64,000 nt of DNA from positions 1 through 64,000 of the forward strand of contig CAXIVU010000298.1 of NCBI GenBank assembly GCA_964035795.1, read 5' to 3'. Position numbers and translations under genes: made by a program. The DNA comes from Pterobdella sp. o SKG-2022. Lineage: Eukaryota; Annelida; Clitellata; Hirudinida; Piscicolidae. The notes beneath the pieces were generated by a model that saw nothing but the letters and a program-made list of their open reading frames with translations, had not been told where the DNA came from and did no database searches. Shown piece by piece: positions 22,714-37,700 of this stretch (the stretch's first letter is position 1; each line of letters begins with the position of its first letter).

Positions 22714-25700
22714 ATCTACGCCAACAGTTACTACTGTAGAAACAACAACGCCAACTACAATAACTGTAACAACAACTTCATTGGCTACAGCTACAACAGT
22801 TTCGACAACGATTGCAACATCAACGCAAACAACAACTGTTCGTATGACAACAACGACAGAAATGTTGTCTAAATCTACGCCAACAGTTACTACTGTAGAA
22901 ACAACAACGCCAACTACAATAACTGTGACAACAACTTCATTGGCTACAGCTACAACAGTTTCGACAACGATTGCAACATCAACGCAAACAACAACTGTTA
23001 TTATGACAACAACGACAGAAATGTTGTCTAAATCTACGCCAACAGTTACTACTGTAGAAACAACAACGCCAACTACAATAACTGTAACAACAACTTCATT
23101 GGCTACAGCTACAACAGTTTCGACAACGATTGCAACATCAACGCAAACAACAACTGTTATTATGACAACAACGACAGAAATGTTGTCTAAATCTACGCCA
23201 ACAGTTACTACTGTAGAAACAACAACGCCAACTACAATTTCTGTAACAACAACTTCATTGGCTACAGCTACAACAGTTTCGACAACGATTGCAACATCAA
23301 CGCAAACAACAACTGTTATTATGACAACAACGACAGAAATGTTGTCTAAATCTACGCCAACAGTTACTACTGTAGAAACAACAACGCCAACTACAATAAC
23401 TGTAACAACAACTTCATTGGCTACAGCTACAACAGTTTCGACAACGATTGCAACATCAACGCAAACAACAACTGTTATTATGACAACAACGACAGAAATG
23501 TTGTCTAAATCTACGCCTACAGTTACTACTGTAGAAACAACAACGCCAACTACAATAACTGTAACAACAACTTCATTGGCTACAGCTACAACAGTTTCGA
23601 CAACGATTGCAACATCAACGCAAACAACAACTGTTATTATGACAACAACGACAGAAATGTTGTCTAAATCTACGCCAACAGTTACTACTGTAGAAACAAC
23701 AACGCCAACTACAATAACTGTAACAACAACTTCATTGGCTACAGCTACAACAGTTTCGACAACGATTGCAACATCAACGCAAACAACAACTGTTATTATG
23801 ACAACAACGACAGAAATGTTGTCTAAATCTACGCCAACAGTTACTACTGTAGAAACAACAACGCCAACTACAATTTCTGTAACAACAACTTCATTGGCTA
23901 CAGCTACAACAGTTTCGACAACGATTGCAACATCAACGCAAACAACAACTGTTATTATGACAACAACGACAGAAATGTTGTCTAAATTTACGCCAACAGT
24001 TACTACTGTAGAAACAACAACGCCAACTACAATTTCTGTAACAACAACTTCATTGGCTACAGCTACAACAGTTTCGACAACGATTGCAACATCAACGCAA
24101 ACAACAACTGTTATTATGACAACAACAACAGAAATGTTGTCTAAATCTACGCCAACAGTTACTACTGTAGAAACAACAACGCCAACTACAATAACTGTAA
24201 CAACAACTTCATTGGCTACAGCTACAACAGTTTCGACAACGATTGCAACATCAACGCAAACAACAACTGTTCGTATGACAACAACGACAGAAATGTTGTC
24301 TAAATCTACGCCTACAGTTACTACTGTAGAAACAACAACGCCAACTACAATAACTGTAACAACAACTTCATTGGCTACAGCTACAACAGTTTCGACAACG
24401 ATTGCAACATCAACGCAAACAACAACTGTTATTATGACAACAACGACAGAAATGTTGTCTAAATCTACGCCAACAGTTACTACTGTAGAAACAACAACGC
24501 CAACTACAATTTCTGTAACAACAACTTCATTGGCTACAGCTACAACAGTTTCGACAACGATTGCAACATCAACGCAAACAACAACTGTTATTATGACAAC
24601 AACGACAGAAATGTTGTCTAAATCTACGCCAACAGTTACTACTGTAGAAACAACAACGCCAACTACAATTTCTGTAACAACAACTTCATTGGCTACAGCT
24701 ACAACAGTTTCGACAACGATTGCAACATCAACGCAAACAACAACTGTTATTATGACAACAACGACAGAAATGTTGTCTAAATCTACGCCAACAGTTACTA
24801 CTGTAGAAACAACAACGCCAACTACAATTTCTGTAACAACAACTTCATTGGCTACAGCTACAACAGTTTCGACAACGATTGCAACATCAACGCAAACAAC
24901 AACTGTTATTATGACAACAACGACAGAAATGTTGTCTAAATCTACGCCAACAGTTACTACTGTAGAAACAACAACGCCAACTACAATAACTGTAACAACA
25001 ACTTCATTGGCTACAGCTACAACAGTTTCGACAACGATTGCAACATCAACGCAAACAACAACTGTTCGTATGACAACAACGACAGAAATGTTGTCTAAAT
25101 CTACGCCTACAGTTACTACTGTAGAAACAACAACGCCAACTACAATAACTGTAACAACAACTTCATTGGCTACAGCTACAACAGTTTCGACAACGATTGC
25201 AACATCAACGCAAACAACAACTGTTATTATGACAACAACGACAGAAATGTTGTCTAAATCTACGCCAACAGTTACTACTGTAGAAACAACAACGCCAACT
25301 ACAATAACTGTAACAACAACTTCATTGGCTACAGCTACAACAGTTTCGACAACGATTGCAACATCAACGCAAACAACAACTGTTATTATGACAACAACGA
25401 CAGAAATGTTGTCTAAATCTACGCCAACAGTTACTACTGTAGAAACAACAACGCCAACTACAATTTCTGTAACAACAACTTCATTGGCTACAGCTACAAC
25501 AGTTTCGACAACGATTGCAACATCAACGCAAACAACAACTGTTATTATGACAACAACGACAGAAATGTTGTCTAAATCTACGCCAACAGTTACTACTGTA
25601 GAAACAACAACGCCAACTACAATTTCTGTAACAACAACTTCATTGGCTACAGCTACAACAGTTTCGACAACGATTGCAACATCAACGCAAACAACAACTG

Positions 25701-28700
25701 TTATTATGACAACAACGACAGAAATGTTGTCTAAATCTACGCCAACAGTTACTACTGTAGAAACAACAACGCCAACTACAATAACTGTAACAACAACTTC
25801 ATTGGCTACAGCTACAACAGTTTCGACAACGATTGCAACATCAACGCAAACAACAACTGTTATTATGACAACAACGACAGAAATGTTGTCTAAATCTACG
25901 CCTACAGTTACTACTGTAGAAACAACAACGCCAACTACAATAACTGTAACAACAACTTCATTGGCTACAGCTACAACAGTTTCGACAACGATTGCAACAT
26001 CAACGCAAACAACAACTGTTATTATGACAACAACGACAGAAATGTTGTCTAAATCTACGCCAACAGTTACTACTGTAGAAACAACAACGCCAACTACAAT
26101 AACTGTAACAACAACTTCATTGGCTACAGCTACAACAGTTTCGACAACGATTGCAACATCAACGCAAACAACAACTGTTATTATGACAACAACGACAGAA
26201 ATGTTGTCTAAATCTACGCCAACAGTTACTACTGTAGAAACAACAACGCCAACTACAATTTCTGTAACAACAACTTCATTGGCTACAGCTACAACAGTTT
26301 CGACAACGATTGCAACATCAACGCAAACAACAACTGTTATTATGACAACAACGACAGAAATGTTGTCTAAATCTACGCCAACAGTTACTACTGTAGAAAC
26401 AACAACGCCAACTACAATAACTGTAACAACAACTTCATTGGCTACAGCTACAACAGTTTCGACAACGATTGCAACATCAACGCAAACAACAACTGTTATT
26501 ATGACAACAACGACAGAAATGTTGTCTAAATCTACGCCAACAGTTACTACTGTAGAAACAACAACGCCAACTACAATAACTGTAACAACAACTTCATTGG
26601 CTACAGCTACAACAGTTTCGACAACGATTGCAACATCAACGCAAACAACAACTGTTATTATGACAACAACGACAGAAATGTTGTCTAAATCTACGCCAAC
26701 AGTTACTACTGTAGAAACAACAACGCCAACTACAATAACTGTAACAACAACTTCATTGGCTACAGCTACAACAGTTTCGACAACGATTGCAACATCAACG
26801 CAAACAACAACTGTTATTATGACAACAACGACAGAAATGTTGTCTAAATCTACGCCAACAGTTACTACTGTAGAAACAACAACGCCAACTACAATTACTG
26901 TAACAACAACTTCATTGGCTACAGCTACAACAGTTTCGACAACGATTGCAACATCAACGCAAACAACAACTGTTATTATGACAACAACGACAGAAATGTT
27001 GTCTAAATCTACGCCAACAGTTACTACTGTAGAAACAACAACGCCAACTACAATTTCTGTAACAACAACTTCATTGGCTACAGCTACAACAGTTTCGACA
27101 ACGATTGCAACATCAACGCAAACAACAACTGTTATTATGACAACAACGACAGAAATGTTGTCTAAATCTACGCCAACAGTTACTACTGTAGAAACAACAA
27201 CGCCAACTACAATAACTGTAACAACAACTTCATTGGCTACAGCTACAACAGTTTCGACAACGATTGCAACATCAACGCAAACAACAACTGTTAGTATGAC
27301 AACAACGACAGAAATGTTGTCTAAATCTACGCCTACAGTTACTACTGTAGAAACAACAACGCCAACTACAATAACTGTAACAACAACTTCATTGGCTACA
27401 GCTACAACAGTTTCGACAACGATTGCAACATCAACGCAAACAACAACTGTTATTATGACAACAACGACAGAAATGTTGTCTAAATCTACGCCAACAGTTA
27501 CTACTGTAGAAACAACAACGCCAACTACAATTTCTGTAACAACAACTTCATTGGCTACAGCTACAACAGTTTCGACAACGATTGCAACATCAACGCAAAC
27601 AACAACTGTTATTATGACAACAACGACAGAAATGTTGTCTAAATCTACGCCAACAGTTACTACTGTAGAAACAACAACGCCAACTACAATAACTGTAACA
27701 ACAACTTCATTGGCTACAGCTACAACAGTTTCGACAACGATTGCAACATCAACGCAAACAACAACTGTTATTATGACAACAACGACAGAAATGTTGTCTA
27801 AATCTACGCCAACAGTTACTACTGTAGAAACAACAACGCCAACTACAATAACTGTAACAACAACTTCATTGGCTACAGCTACAACAGTTTCGACAACGAT
27901 TGCAACATCAACGCAAACAACAACTGTTATTATGACAACAACGACAGAAATGTTGTCTAAATCTACGCCAACAGTTACTACTGTAGAAACAACAACGCCA
28001 ACTACAATTACTGTAACAACAACTTCATTGGCTACAGCTACAACAGTTTCGACAACGATTGCAACATCAACGCAAACAACAACTGTTATTATGACAACAA
28101 CGACAGAAATGTTGTCTAAATCTACGCCAACAGTTACTACTGTAGAAACAACAACGCCAACTACAATAACTGTAACAACAACTTCATTGGCTACAGCTAC
28201 AACAGTTTCGACAACGATTGCAACATCAACGCAAACAACAACTGTTATTATGACAACAACGACAGAAATGTTGTCTAAATCTACGCCAACAGTTACTACT
28301 GTAGAAACAACAACGCCAACTACAATAACTGTAACAACAACTTCATTGGCTACAGCTACAACAGTTTCGACAACGATTGCAACATCAACGCAAACAACAA
28401 CTGTTATTATGACAACAACGACAGAAATGTTGTCTAAATCTACGCCAACAGTTACTACTGTAGAAACAACAACGCCAACTACAATAACTGTAACAACAAC
28501 TTCATTGGCTACAGCTACAACAGTTTCGACAACGATTGCAACATCAACGCAAACAACAACTGTTATTATGACAACAACGACAGAAATGTTGTCTAAATCT
28601 ACGCCAACAGTTACTACTGTAGAAACAACAACGCCAACTACAATAACTGTAACAACAACTTCATTGGCTACAGCTACAACAGTTTCGACAACGATTGCAA

Positions 28701-31700
28701 CATCAACGCAAACAACAACTGTTATTATGACAACAACGACAGAAATGTTGTCTAAATCTACGCCAACAGTTACTACTGTAGAAACAACAACGCCAACTAC
28801 AATAACTGTAACAACAACTTCATTGGCTACAGCTACAACAGTTTCGACAACGATTGCAACATCAACGCAAACAACAACTGTTATTATGACAACAACGACA
28901 GAAATGTTGTCTAAATCTACGCCAACAGTTACTACTGTAGAAACAACAACGCCAACTACAATAACTGTAACAACAACTTCATTGGCTACAGCTACAACAG
29001 TTTCGACAACGATTGCAACATCAACGCAAACAACAACTGTTATTATGACAACAACGACAGAAATGTTGTCTAAATCTACGCCAACAGTTACTACTGTAGA
29101 AACAACAACGCCAACTACAATTTCTGTAACAACAACTTCATTGGCTACAGCTACAACAGTTTCGACAACGATTGCAACATCAACGCAAACAACAACTGTT
29201 ATTATGACAACAACGACAGAAATGTTGTCTAAATCTACGCCAACAGTTACTACTGTAGAAACAACAACGCCAACTACAATAACTGTAACAACAACTTCAT
29301 TGGCTACAGCTACAACAGTTTCGACAACGATTGCAACATCAACGCAAACAACAACTGTTATTATGACAACAACGACAGAAATGTTGTCTAAATCTACGCC
29401 AACAGTTACTACTGTAGAAACAACAACGCCAACTACAATAACTGTAACAACAACTTCATTGGCTACAGCTACAACAGTTTCGACAACGATTGCAACATCA
29501 ACGCAAACAACAACTGTTATTATGACAACAACGACAGAAATGTTGTCTAAATCTACGCCAACAGTTACTACTGTAGAAACAACAACGCCAACTACAATAT
29601 CTGTAACAACAACTTCATTGGCTACAGCTACAACAGTTTCGACAACGATTGCAACATCAACGCAAACAACAACTGTTATTATGACAACAACGACAGAAAT
29701 GTTGTCTAAATCTACGCCAACAGTTACTACTGTAGAAACAACAACGCCAACTACAATAACTGTAACAACAACTTCATTGGCTACAGCTACAACAGTTTCG
29801 ACAACGATTGCAACATCAACGCAAACAACAACTGTTATTATGACAACAACGACAGAAATGTTGTCTAAATCTACGCCAACAGTTACTACTGTAGAAACAA
29901 CAACGCCAACTACAATTTCTGTAACAACAACTTCATTGGCTACAGCTACAACAGTTTCGACAACGATTGCAACATCAACGCAAACAACAACTGTTATTAT
30001 GACAACAACGACAGAAATGTTGTCTAAATCTACGCCAACAGTTACTACTGTAGAAACAACAACGCCAACTACAATAACTGTAACAACAACTTCATTGGCT
30101 ACAGCTACAACAGTTTCGACAACGATTGCAACATCAACGCAAACAACAACTGTTATTATGACAACAACGACAGAAATGTTGTCTAAATCTACGCCAACAG
30201 TTACTACTGTAGAAACAACAACGCCAACTACAATAACTGTAACAACAACTTCATTGGCTACAGCTACAACAGTTTCGACAACGATTGCAACATCAACGCA
30301 AACAACAACTGTTATTATGACAACAACGACAGAAATGTTGTCTAAATCTACGCCAACAGTTACTACTGTAGAAACAACAACGCCAACTACAATAACTGTA
30401 ACAACAACTTCATTGGCTACAGCTACAACAGTTTCGACAACGATTGCAACATCAACGCAAACAACAACTGTTATTATGACAACAACGACAGAAATGTTGT
30501 CTAAATCTACGCCAACAGTTACTACTGTAGAAACAACAACGCCAACTACAATAACTGTAACAACAACTTCATTGGCTACAGCTACAACAGTTTCGACAAC
30601 GATTGCAACATCAACGCAAACAACAACTGTTATTATGACAACAACGACAGAAATGTTGTCTAAATCTACGCCAACAGTTACTACTGTAGAAACAACAACG
30701 CCAACTACAATATCTGTAACAACAACTTCATTGGCTACAGCTACAACAGTTTCGACAACGATTGCAACATCAACGCAAACAACAACTGTTATTATGACAA
30801 CAACGACAGAAATGTTGTCTAAATCTACGCCAACAGTTACTACTGTAGAAACAACAACGCCAACTACAATAACTGTAACAACAACTTCATTGGCTACAGC
30901 TACAACAGTTTCGACAACGATTGCAACATCAACGCAAACAACAACTGTTCGTATGACAACAACGACAGAAATGTTGTCTAAATCTACGCCTACAGTTACT
31001 ACTGTAGAAACAACAACGCCAACTACAATAACTGTAACAACAACTTCATTGGCTACAGCTACAACAGTTTCGACAACGATTGCAACATCAACGCAAACAA
31101 CAACTGTTATTATGACAACAACGACAGAAATGTTGTCTAAATCTACGCCAACAGTTACTACTGTAGAAACAACAACGCCAACTACAATAACTGTAACAAC
31201 AACTTCATTGGCTACAGCTACAACAGTTTCGACAACGATTGCAACATCAACGCAAACAACAACTGTTATTATGACAACAACGACAGAAATGTTGTCTAAA
31301 TCTACGCCAACAGTTACTACTGTAGAAACAACAACGCCAACTACAATAACTGTAACAACAACTTCATTGGCTACAGCTACAACAGTTTCGACAACGATTG
31401 CAACATCAACGCAAACAACAACTGTTATTATGACAACAACGACAGAAATGTTGTCTAAATCTACGCCAACAGTTACTACTGTAGAAACAACAACGCCAAC
31501 TACAATAACTGTAACAACAACTTCATTGGCTACAGCTACAACAGTTTCGACAACGATTGCAACATCAACGCAAACAACAACTGTTATTATGACAACAACG
31601 ACAGAAATGTTGTCTAAATCTACGCCAACAGTTACTACTGTAGAAACAACAACGCCAACTACAATAACTGTAACAACAACTTCATTGGCTACAGCTACAA

Positions 31701-34700
31701 CAGTTTCGACAACGATTGCAACATCAACGCAAACAACAACTGTTATTATGACAACAACGACAGAAATGTTGTCTAAATCTACGCCAACAGTTACTACTGT
31801 AGAAACAACAACGCCAACTACAATAACTGTAACAACAACTTCATTGGCTACAGCTACAACAGTTTCGACAACGATTGCAACATCAACGCAAACAACAACT
31901 GTTATTATGACAACAACGACAGAAATGTTGTCTAAATCTACGCCAACAGTTACTACTGTAGAAACAACAACGCCAACTACAATAACTGTAACAACAACTT
32001 CATTGGCTACAGCTACAACAGTTTCGACAACGATTGCAACATCAACGCAAACAACAACTGTTATTATGACAACAACGACAGAAATGTTGTCTAAATCTAC
32101 GCCAACAGTTACTACTGTAGAAACAACAACGCCAACTACAATAACTGTAACAACAACTTCATTGGCTACAGCTACAACAGTTTCGACAACGATTGCAACA
32201 TCAACGCAAACAACAACTGTTATTATGACAACAACGACAGAAATGTTGTCTAAATCTACGCCAACAGTTACTACTGTAGAAACAACAACGCCAACTACAA
32301 TAACTGTAACAACAACTTCATTGGCTACAGCTACAACAGTTTCGACAACGATTGCAACATCAACGCAAACAACAACTGTTATTATGACAACAACGACAGA
32401 AATGTTGTCTAAATCTACGCCAACAGTTACTACTGTAGAAACAACAACGCCAACTACAATTTCTGTAACAACAACTTCATTGGCTACAGCTACAACAGTT
32501 TCGACAACGATTGCAACATCAACGCAAACAACAACTGTTATTATGACAACAACGACAGAAATGTTGTCTAAATCTACGCCAACAGTTACTACTGTAGAAA
32601 CAACAACGCCAACTACAATAACTGTAACAACAACTTCATTGGCTACAGCTACAACAGTTTCGACAACGATTGCAACATCAACGCAAACAACAACTGTTAT
32701 TATGACAACAACGACAGAAATGTTGTCTAAATCTACGCCAACAGTTACTACTGTAGAAACAACAACGCCAACTACAATAACTGTAACAACAACTTCATTG
32801 GCTACAGCTACAACAGTTTCGACAACGATTGCAACATCAACGCAAACAACAACTGTTATTATGACAACAACGACAGAAATGTTGTCTAAATCTACGCCAA
32901 CAGTTACTACTGTAGAAACAACAACGCCAACTACAATAACTGTAACAACAACTTCATTGGCTACAGCTACAACAGTTTCGACAACGATTGCAACATCAAC
33001 GCAAACAACAACTGTTATTATGACAACAACGACAGAAATGTTGTCTAAATCTACGCCAACAGTTACTACTGTAGAAACAACAACGCCAACTACAATAACT
33101 GTAACAACAACTTCATTGGCTACAGCTACAACAGTTTCGACAACGATTGCAACATCAACGCAAACAACAACTGTTATTATGACAACAACGACAGAAATGT
33201 TGTCTAAATCTACGCCAACAGTTACTACTGTAGAAACAACAACGCCAACTACAATAACTGTAACAACAACTTCATTGGCTACAGCTACAACAGTTTCGAC
33301 AACGATTGCAACATCAACGCAAACAACAACTGTTATTATGACAACAACGACAGAAATGTTGTCTAAATCTACGCCAACAGTTACTACTGTAGAAACAACA
33401 ACGCCAACTACAATAACTGTAACAACAACTTCATTGGCTACAGCTACAACAGTTTCGACAACGATTGCAACATCAACGCAAACAACAACTGTTATTATGA
33501 CAACAACGACAGAAATGTTGTCTAAATCTACGCCAACAGTTACTACTGTAGAAACAACAACGCCAACTACAATAACTGTAACAACAACTTCATTGGCTAC
33601 AGCTACAACAGTTTCGACAACGATTGCAACATCAACGCAAACAACAACTGTTATTATGACAACAACGACAGAAATGTTGTCTAAATCTACGCCAACAGTT
33701 ACTACTGTAGAAACAACAACGCCAACTACAATAACTGTAACAACAACTTCATTGGCTACAGCTACAACAGTTTCGACAACGATTGCAACATCAACGCAAA
33801 CAACAACTGTTATTATGACAACAACGACAGAAATGTTGTCTAAATCTACGCCAACAGTTACTACTGTAGAAACAACAACGCCAACTACAATTTCTGTAAC
33901 AACAACTTCATTGGCTACAGCTACAACAGTTTCGACAACGATTGCAACATCAACGCAAACAACAACTGTTATTATGACAACAACGACAGAAATGTTGTCT
34001 AAATCTACGCCAACAGTTACTACTGTAGAAACAACAACGCCAACTACAATAACTGTAACAACAACTTCATTGGCTACAGCTACAACAGTTTCGACAACGA
34101 TTGCAACATCAACGCAAACAACAACTGTTATTATGACAACAACGACAGAAATGTTGTCTAAATCTACGCCAACAGTTACTACTGTAGAAACAACAACGCC
34201 AACTACAATAACTGTAACAACAACTTCATTGGCTACAGCTACAACAGTTTCGACAACGATTGCAACATCAACGCAAACAACAACTGTTATTATGACAACA
34301 ACGACAGAAATGTTGTCTAAATCTACGCCAACAGTTACTACTGTAGAAACAACAACGCCAACTACAATAACTGTAACAACAACTTCATTGGCTACAGCTA
34401 CAACAGTTTCGACAACGATTGCAACATCAACGCAAACAACAACTGTTATTATGACAACAACGACAGAAATGTTGTCTAAATCTACGCCAACAGTTACTAC
34501 TGTAGAAACAACAACGCCAACTACAATAACTGTAACAACAACTTCATTGGCTACAGCTACAACAGTTTCGACAACGATTGCAACATCAACGCAAACAACA
34601 ACTGTTATTATGACAACAACGACAGAAATGTTGTCTAAATCTACGCCAACAGTTACTACTGTAGAAACAACAACGCCAACTACAATAACTGTAACAACAA

Positions 34701-37700
34701 CTTCATTGGCTACAGCTACAACAGTTTCGACAACGATTGCAACATCAACGCAAACAACAACTGTTATTATGACAACAACGACAGAAATGTTGTCTAAATC
34801 TACGCCAACAGTTACTACTGTAGAAACAACAACGCCAACTACAATAACTGTAACAACAACTTCATTGGCTACAGCTACAACAGTTTCGACAACGATTGCA
34901 ACATCAACGCAAACAACAACTGTTATTATGACAACAACGACAGAAATGTTGTCTAAATCTACGCCAACAGTTACTACTGTAGAAACAACAACGCCAACTA
35001 CAATATCTGTAACAACAACTTCATTGGCTACAGCTACAACAGTTTCGACAACGATTGCAACATCAACGCAAACAACAACTGTTATTATGACAACAACGAC
35101 AGAAATGTTGTCTAAATCTACGCCAACAGTTACTACTGTAGAAACAACAACGCCAACTACAATAACTGTAACAACAACTTCATTGGCTACAGCTACAACA
35201 GTTTCGACAACGATTGCAACATCAACGCAAACAACAACTGTTATTATGACAACAACGAAAGAAATGTTGTCTAAATCTACGCCAACAGTTACTACTGTAG
35301 AAACAACAACGCCAACTACAATAACTGTAACAACAACTTCATTGGCTACAGCTACAACAGTTTCGACAACGATTGCAACATCAACGCAAACAACAACTGT
35401 TATTATGACAACAACGACAGAAATGTTGTCTAAATCTACGCCAACAGTTACTACTGTAGAAACAACAACGCCAACTACAATTTCTGTAACAACAACTTCA
35501 TTGGCTACAGCTACAACAGTTTCGACAACGATTGCAACATCAACGCAAACAACAACTGTTATTATGACAACAACGACAGAAATGTTGTCTAAATCTACGC
35601 CAACAGTTACTACTGTAGAAACAACAACGCCAACTACAATAACTGTAACAACAACTTCATTGGCTACAGCTACAACAGTTTCGACAACGATTGCAACATC
35701 AACGCAAACAACAACTGTTATTATGACAACAACGACAGAAATGTTGTCTAAATCTACGCCAACAGTTACTACTGTAGAAACAACAACGCCAACTACAATT
35801 TCTGTAACAACAACTTCATTGGCTACAGCTACAACAGTTTCGACAACGATTGCAACATCAACGCAAACAACAACTGTTATTATGACAACAACGACAGAAA
35901 TGTTGTCTAAATCTACGCCAACAGTTACTACTGTAGAAACAACAACGCCAACTACAATAACTGTAACAACAACTTCATTGGCTACAGCTACAACAGTTTC
36001 GACAACGATTGCAACATCAACGCAAACAACAACTGTTATTATGACAACAACGACAGAAATGTTGTCTAAATCTACGCCAACAGTTACTACTGTAGAAACA
36101 ACAACGCCAACTACAATAACTGTAACAACAACTTCATTGGCTACAGCTACAACAGTTTCGACAACGATTGCAACATCAACGCAAACAACAACTGTTATTA
36201 TGACAACAACGACAGAAATGTTGTCTAAATCTACGCCAACAGTTACTACTGTAGAAACAACAACGCCAACTACAATAACTGTAACAACAACTTCATTGGC
36301 TACAGCTACAACAGTTTCGACAACGATTGCAACATCAACGCAAACAACAACTGTTATTATGACAACAACGACAGAAATGTTGTCTAAATCTACGCCAACA
36401 GTTACTACTGTAGAAACAACAACGCCAACTACAATAACTGTAACAACAACTTCATTGGCTACAGCTACAACAGTTTCGACAACGATTGCAACATCAACGC
36501 AAACAACAACTGTTATTATGACAACAACGACAGAAATGTTGTCTAAATCTACGCCAACAGTTACTACTGTAGAAACAACAACGCCAACTACAATAACTGT
36601 AACAACAACTTCATTGGCTACAGCTACAACAGTTTCGACAACGATTGCAACATCAACGCAAACAACAACTGTTATTATGACAACAACGAAAGAAATGTTG
36701 TCTAAATCTACGCCAACAGTTACTACTGTAGAAACAACAACGCCAACTACAATAACTGTAACAACAACTTCATTGGCTACAGCTACAACAGTTTCGACAA
36801 CGATTGCAACATCAACGCAAACAACAACTGTTATTATGACAACAACGACAGAAATGTTGTCTAAATCTACGCCAACAATTACTACTGTAGAAACAACAAC
36901 GCCAACTACAATAACTGTAACAACAACTTCATTGGCTACAGCTACAACAGTTTCGACAACGATTGCAACATCAACGCAAACAACAACTGTTATTATGACA
37001 ACAACGAAAGAAATGTTGTCTAAATCTACGCCAACAGTTACTACTGTAGAAACAACAACGCCAACTACAATAACTGTAACAACAACTTCATTGGCTACAG
37101 CTACAACAGTTTCGACAACGATTGCAACATCAACGCAAACAACAACTGTTATTATGACAACAACGACAGAAATGTTGTCTAAATCTACGCCAACAGTTAC
37201 TACTGTAGAAACAACAACGCCAACTACAATTTCTGTAACAACAACTTCATTGGCTACAGCTACAACAGTTTCGACAACGATTGCAACATCAACGCAAACA
37301 ACAACTGTTATTATGACAACAACGAAAGAAATGTTGTCTAAATCTACGCCAACAGTTACTACTGTAGAAACAACAACGCCAACTACAATAACTGTAAGAA
37401 CAACTTCATTGGCTACAGCTACAACAGTTTCGACAACGATTGCAACATCAACGCAAACAACAACTGTTATTATGACAACAACGACAGAAATGTTGTCTAA
37501 ATCTACGCCAACAGTTACTACTGTAGAAACAACAACGCCAACTACAATAACTGTAACAACAACTTCATTGGCTACAGCTACAACAGTTTCGACAACGATT
37601 GCAACATCAACGCAAACAACAACTGTTATTATGACAACAACGACAGAAATGTTGTCTAAATCTACGCCAACAGTTACTACTTTAGAAACAACAACGCCAA

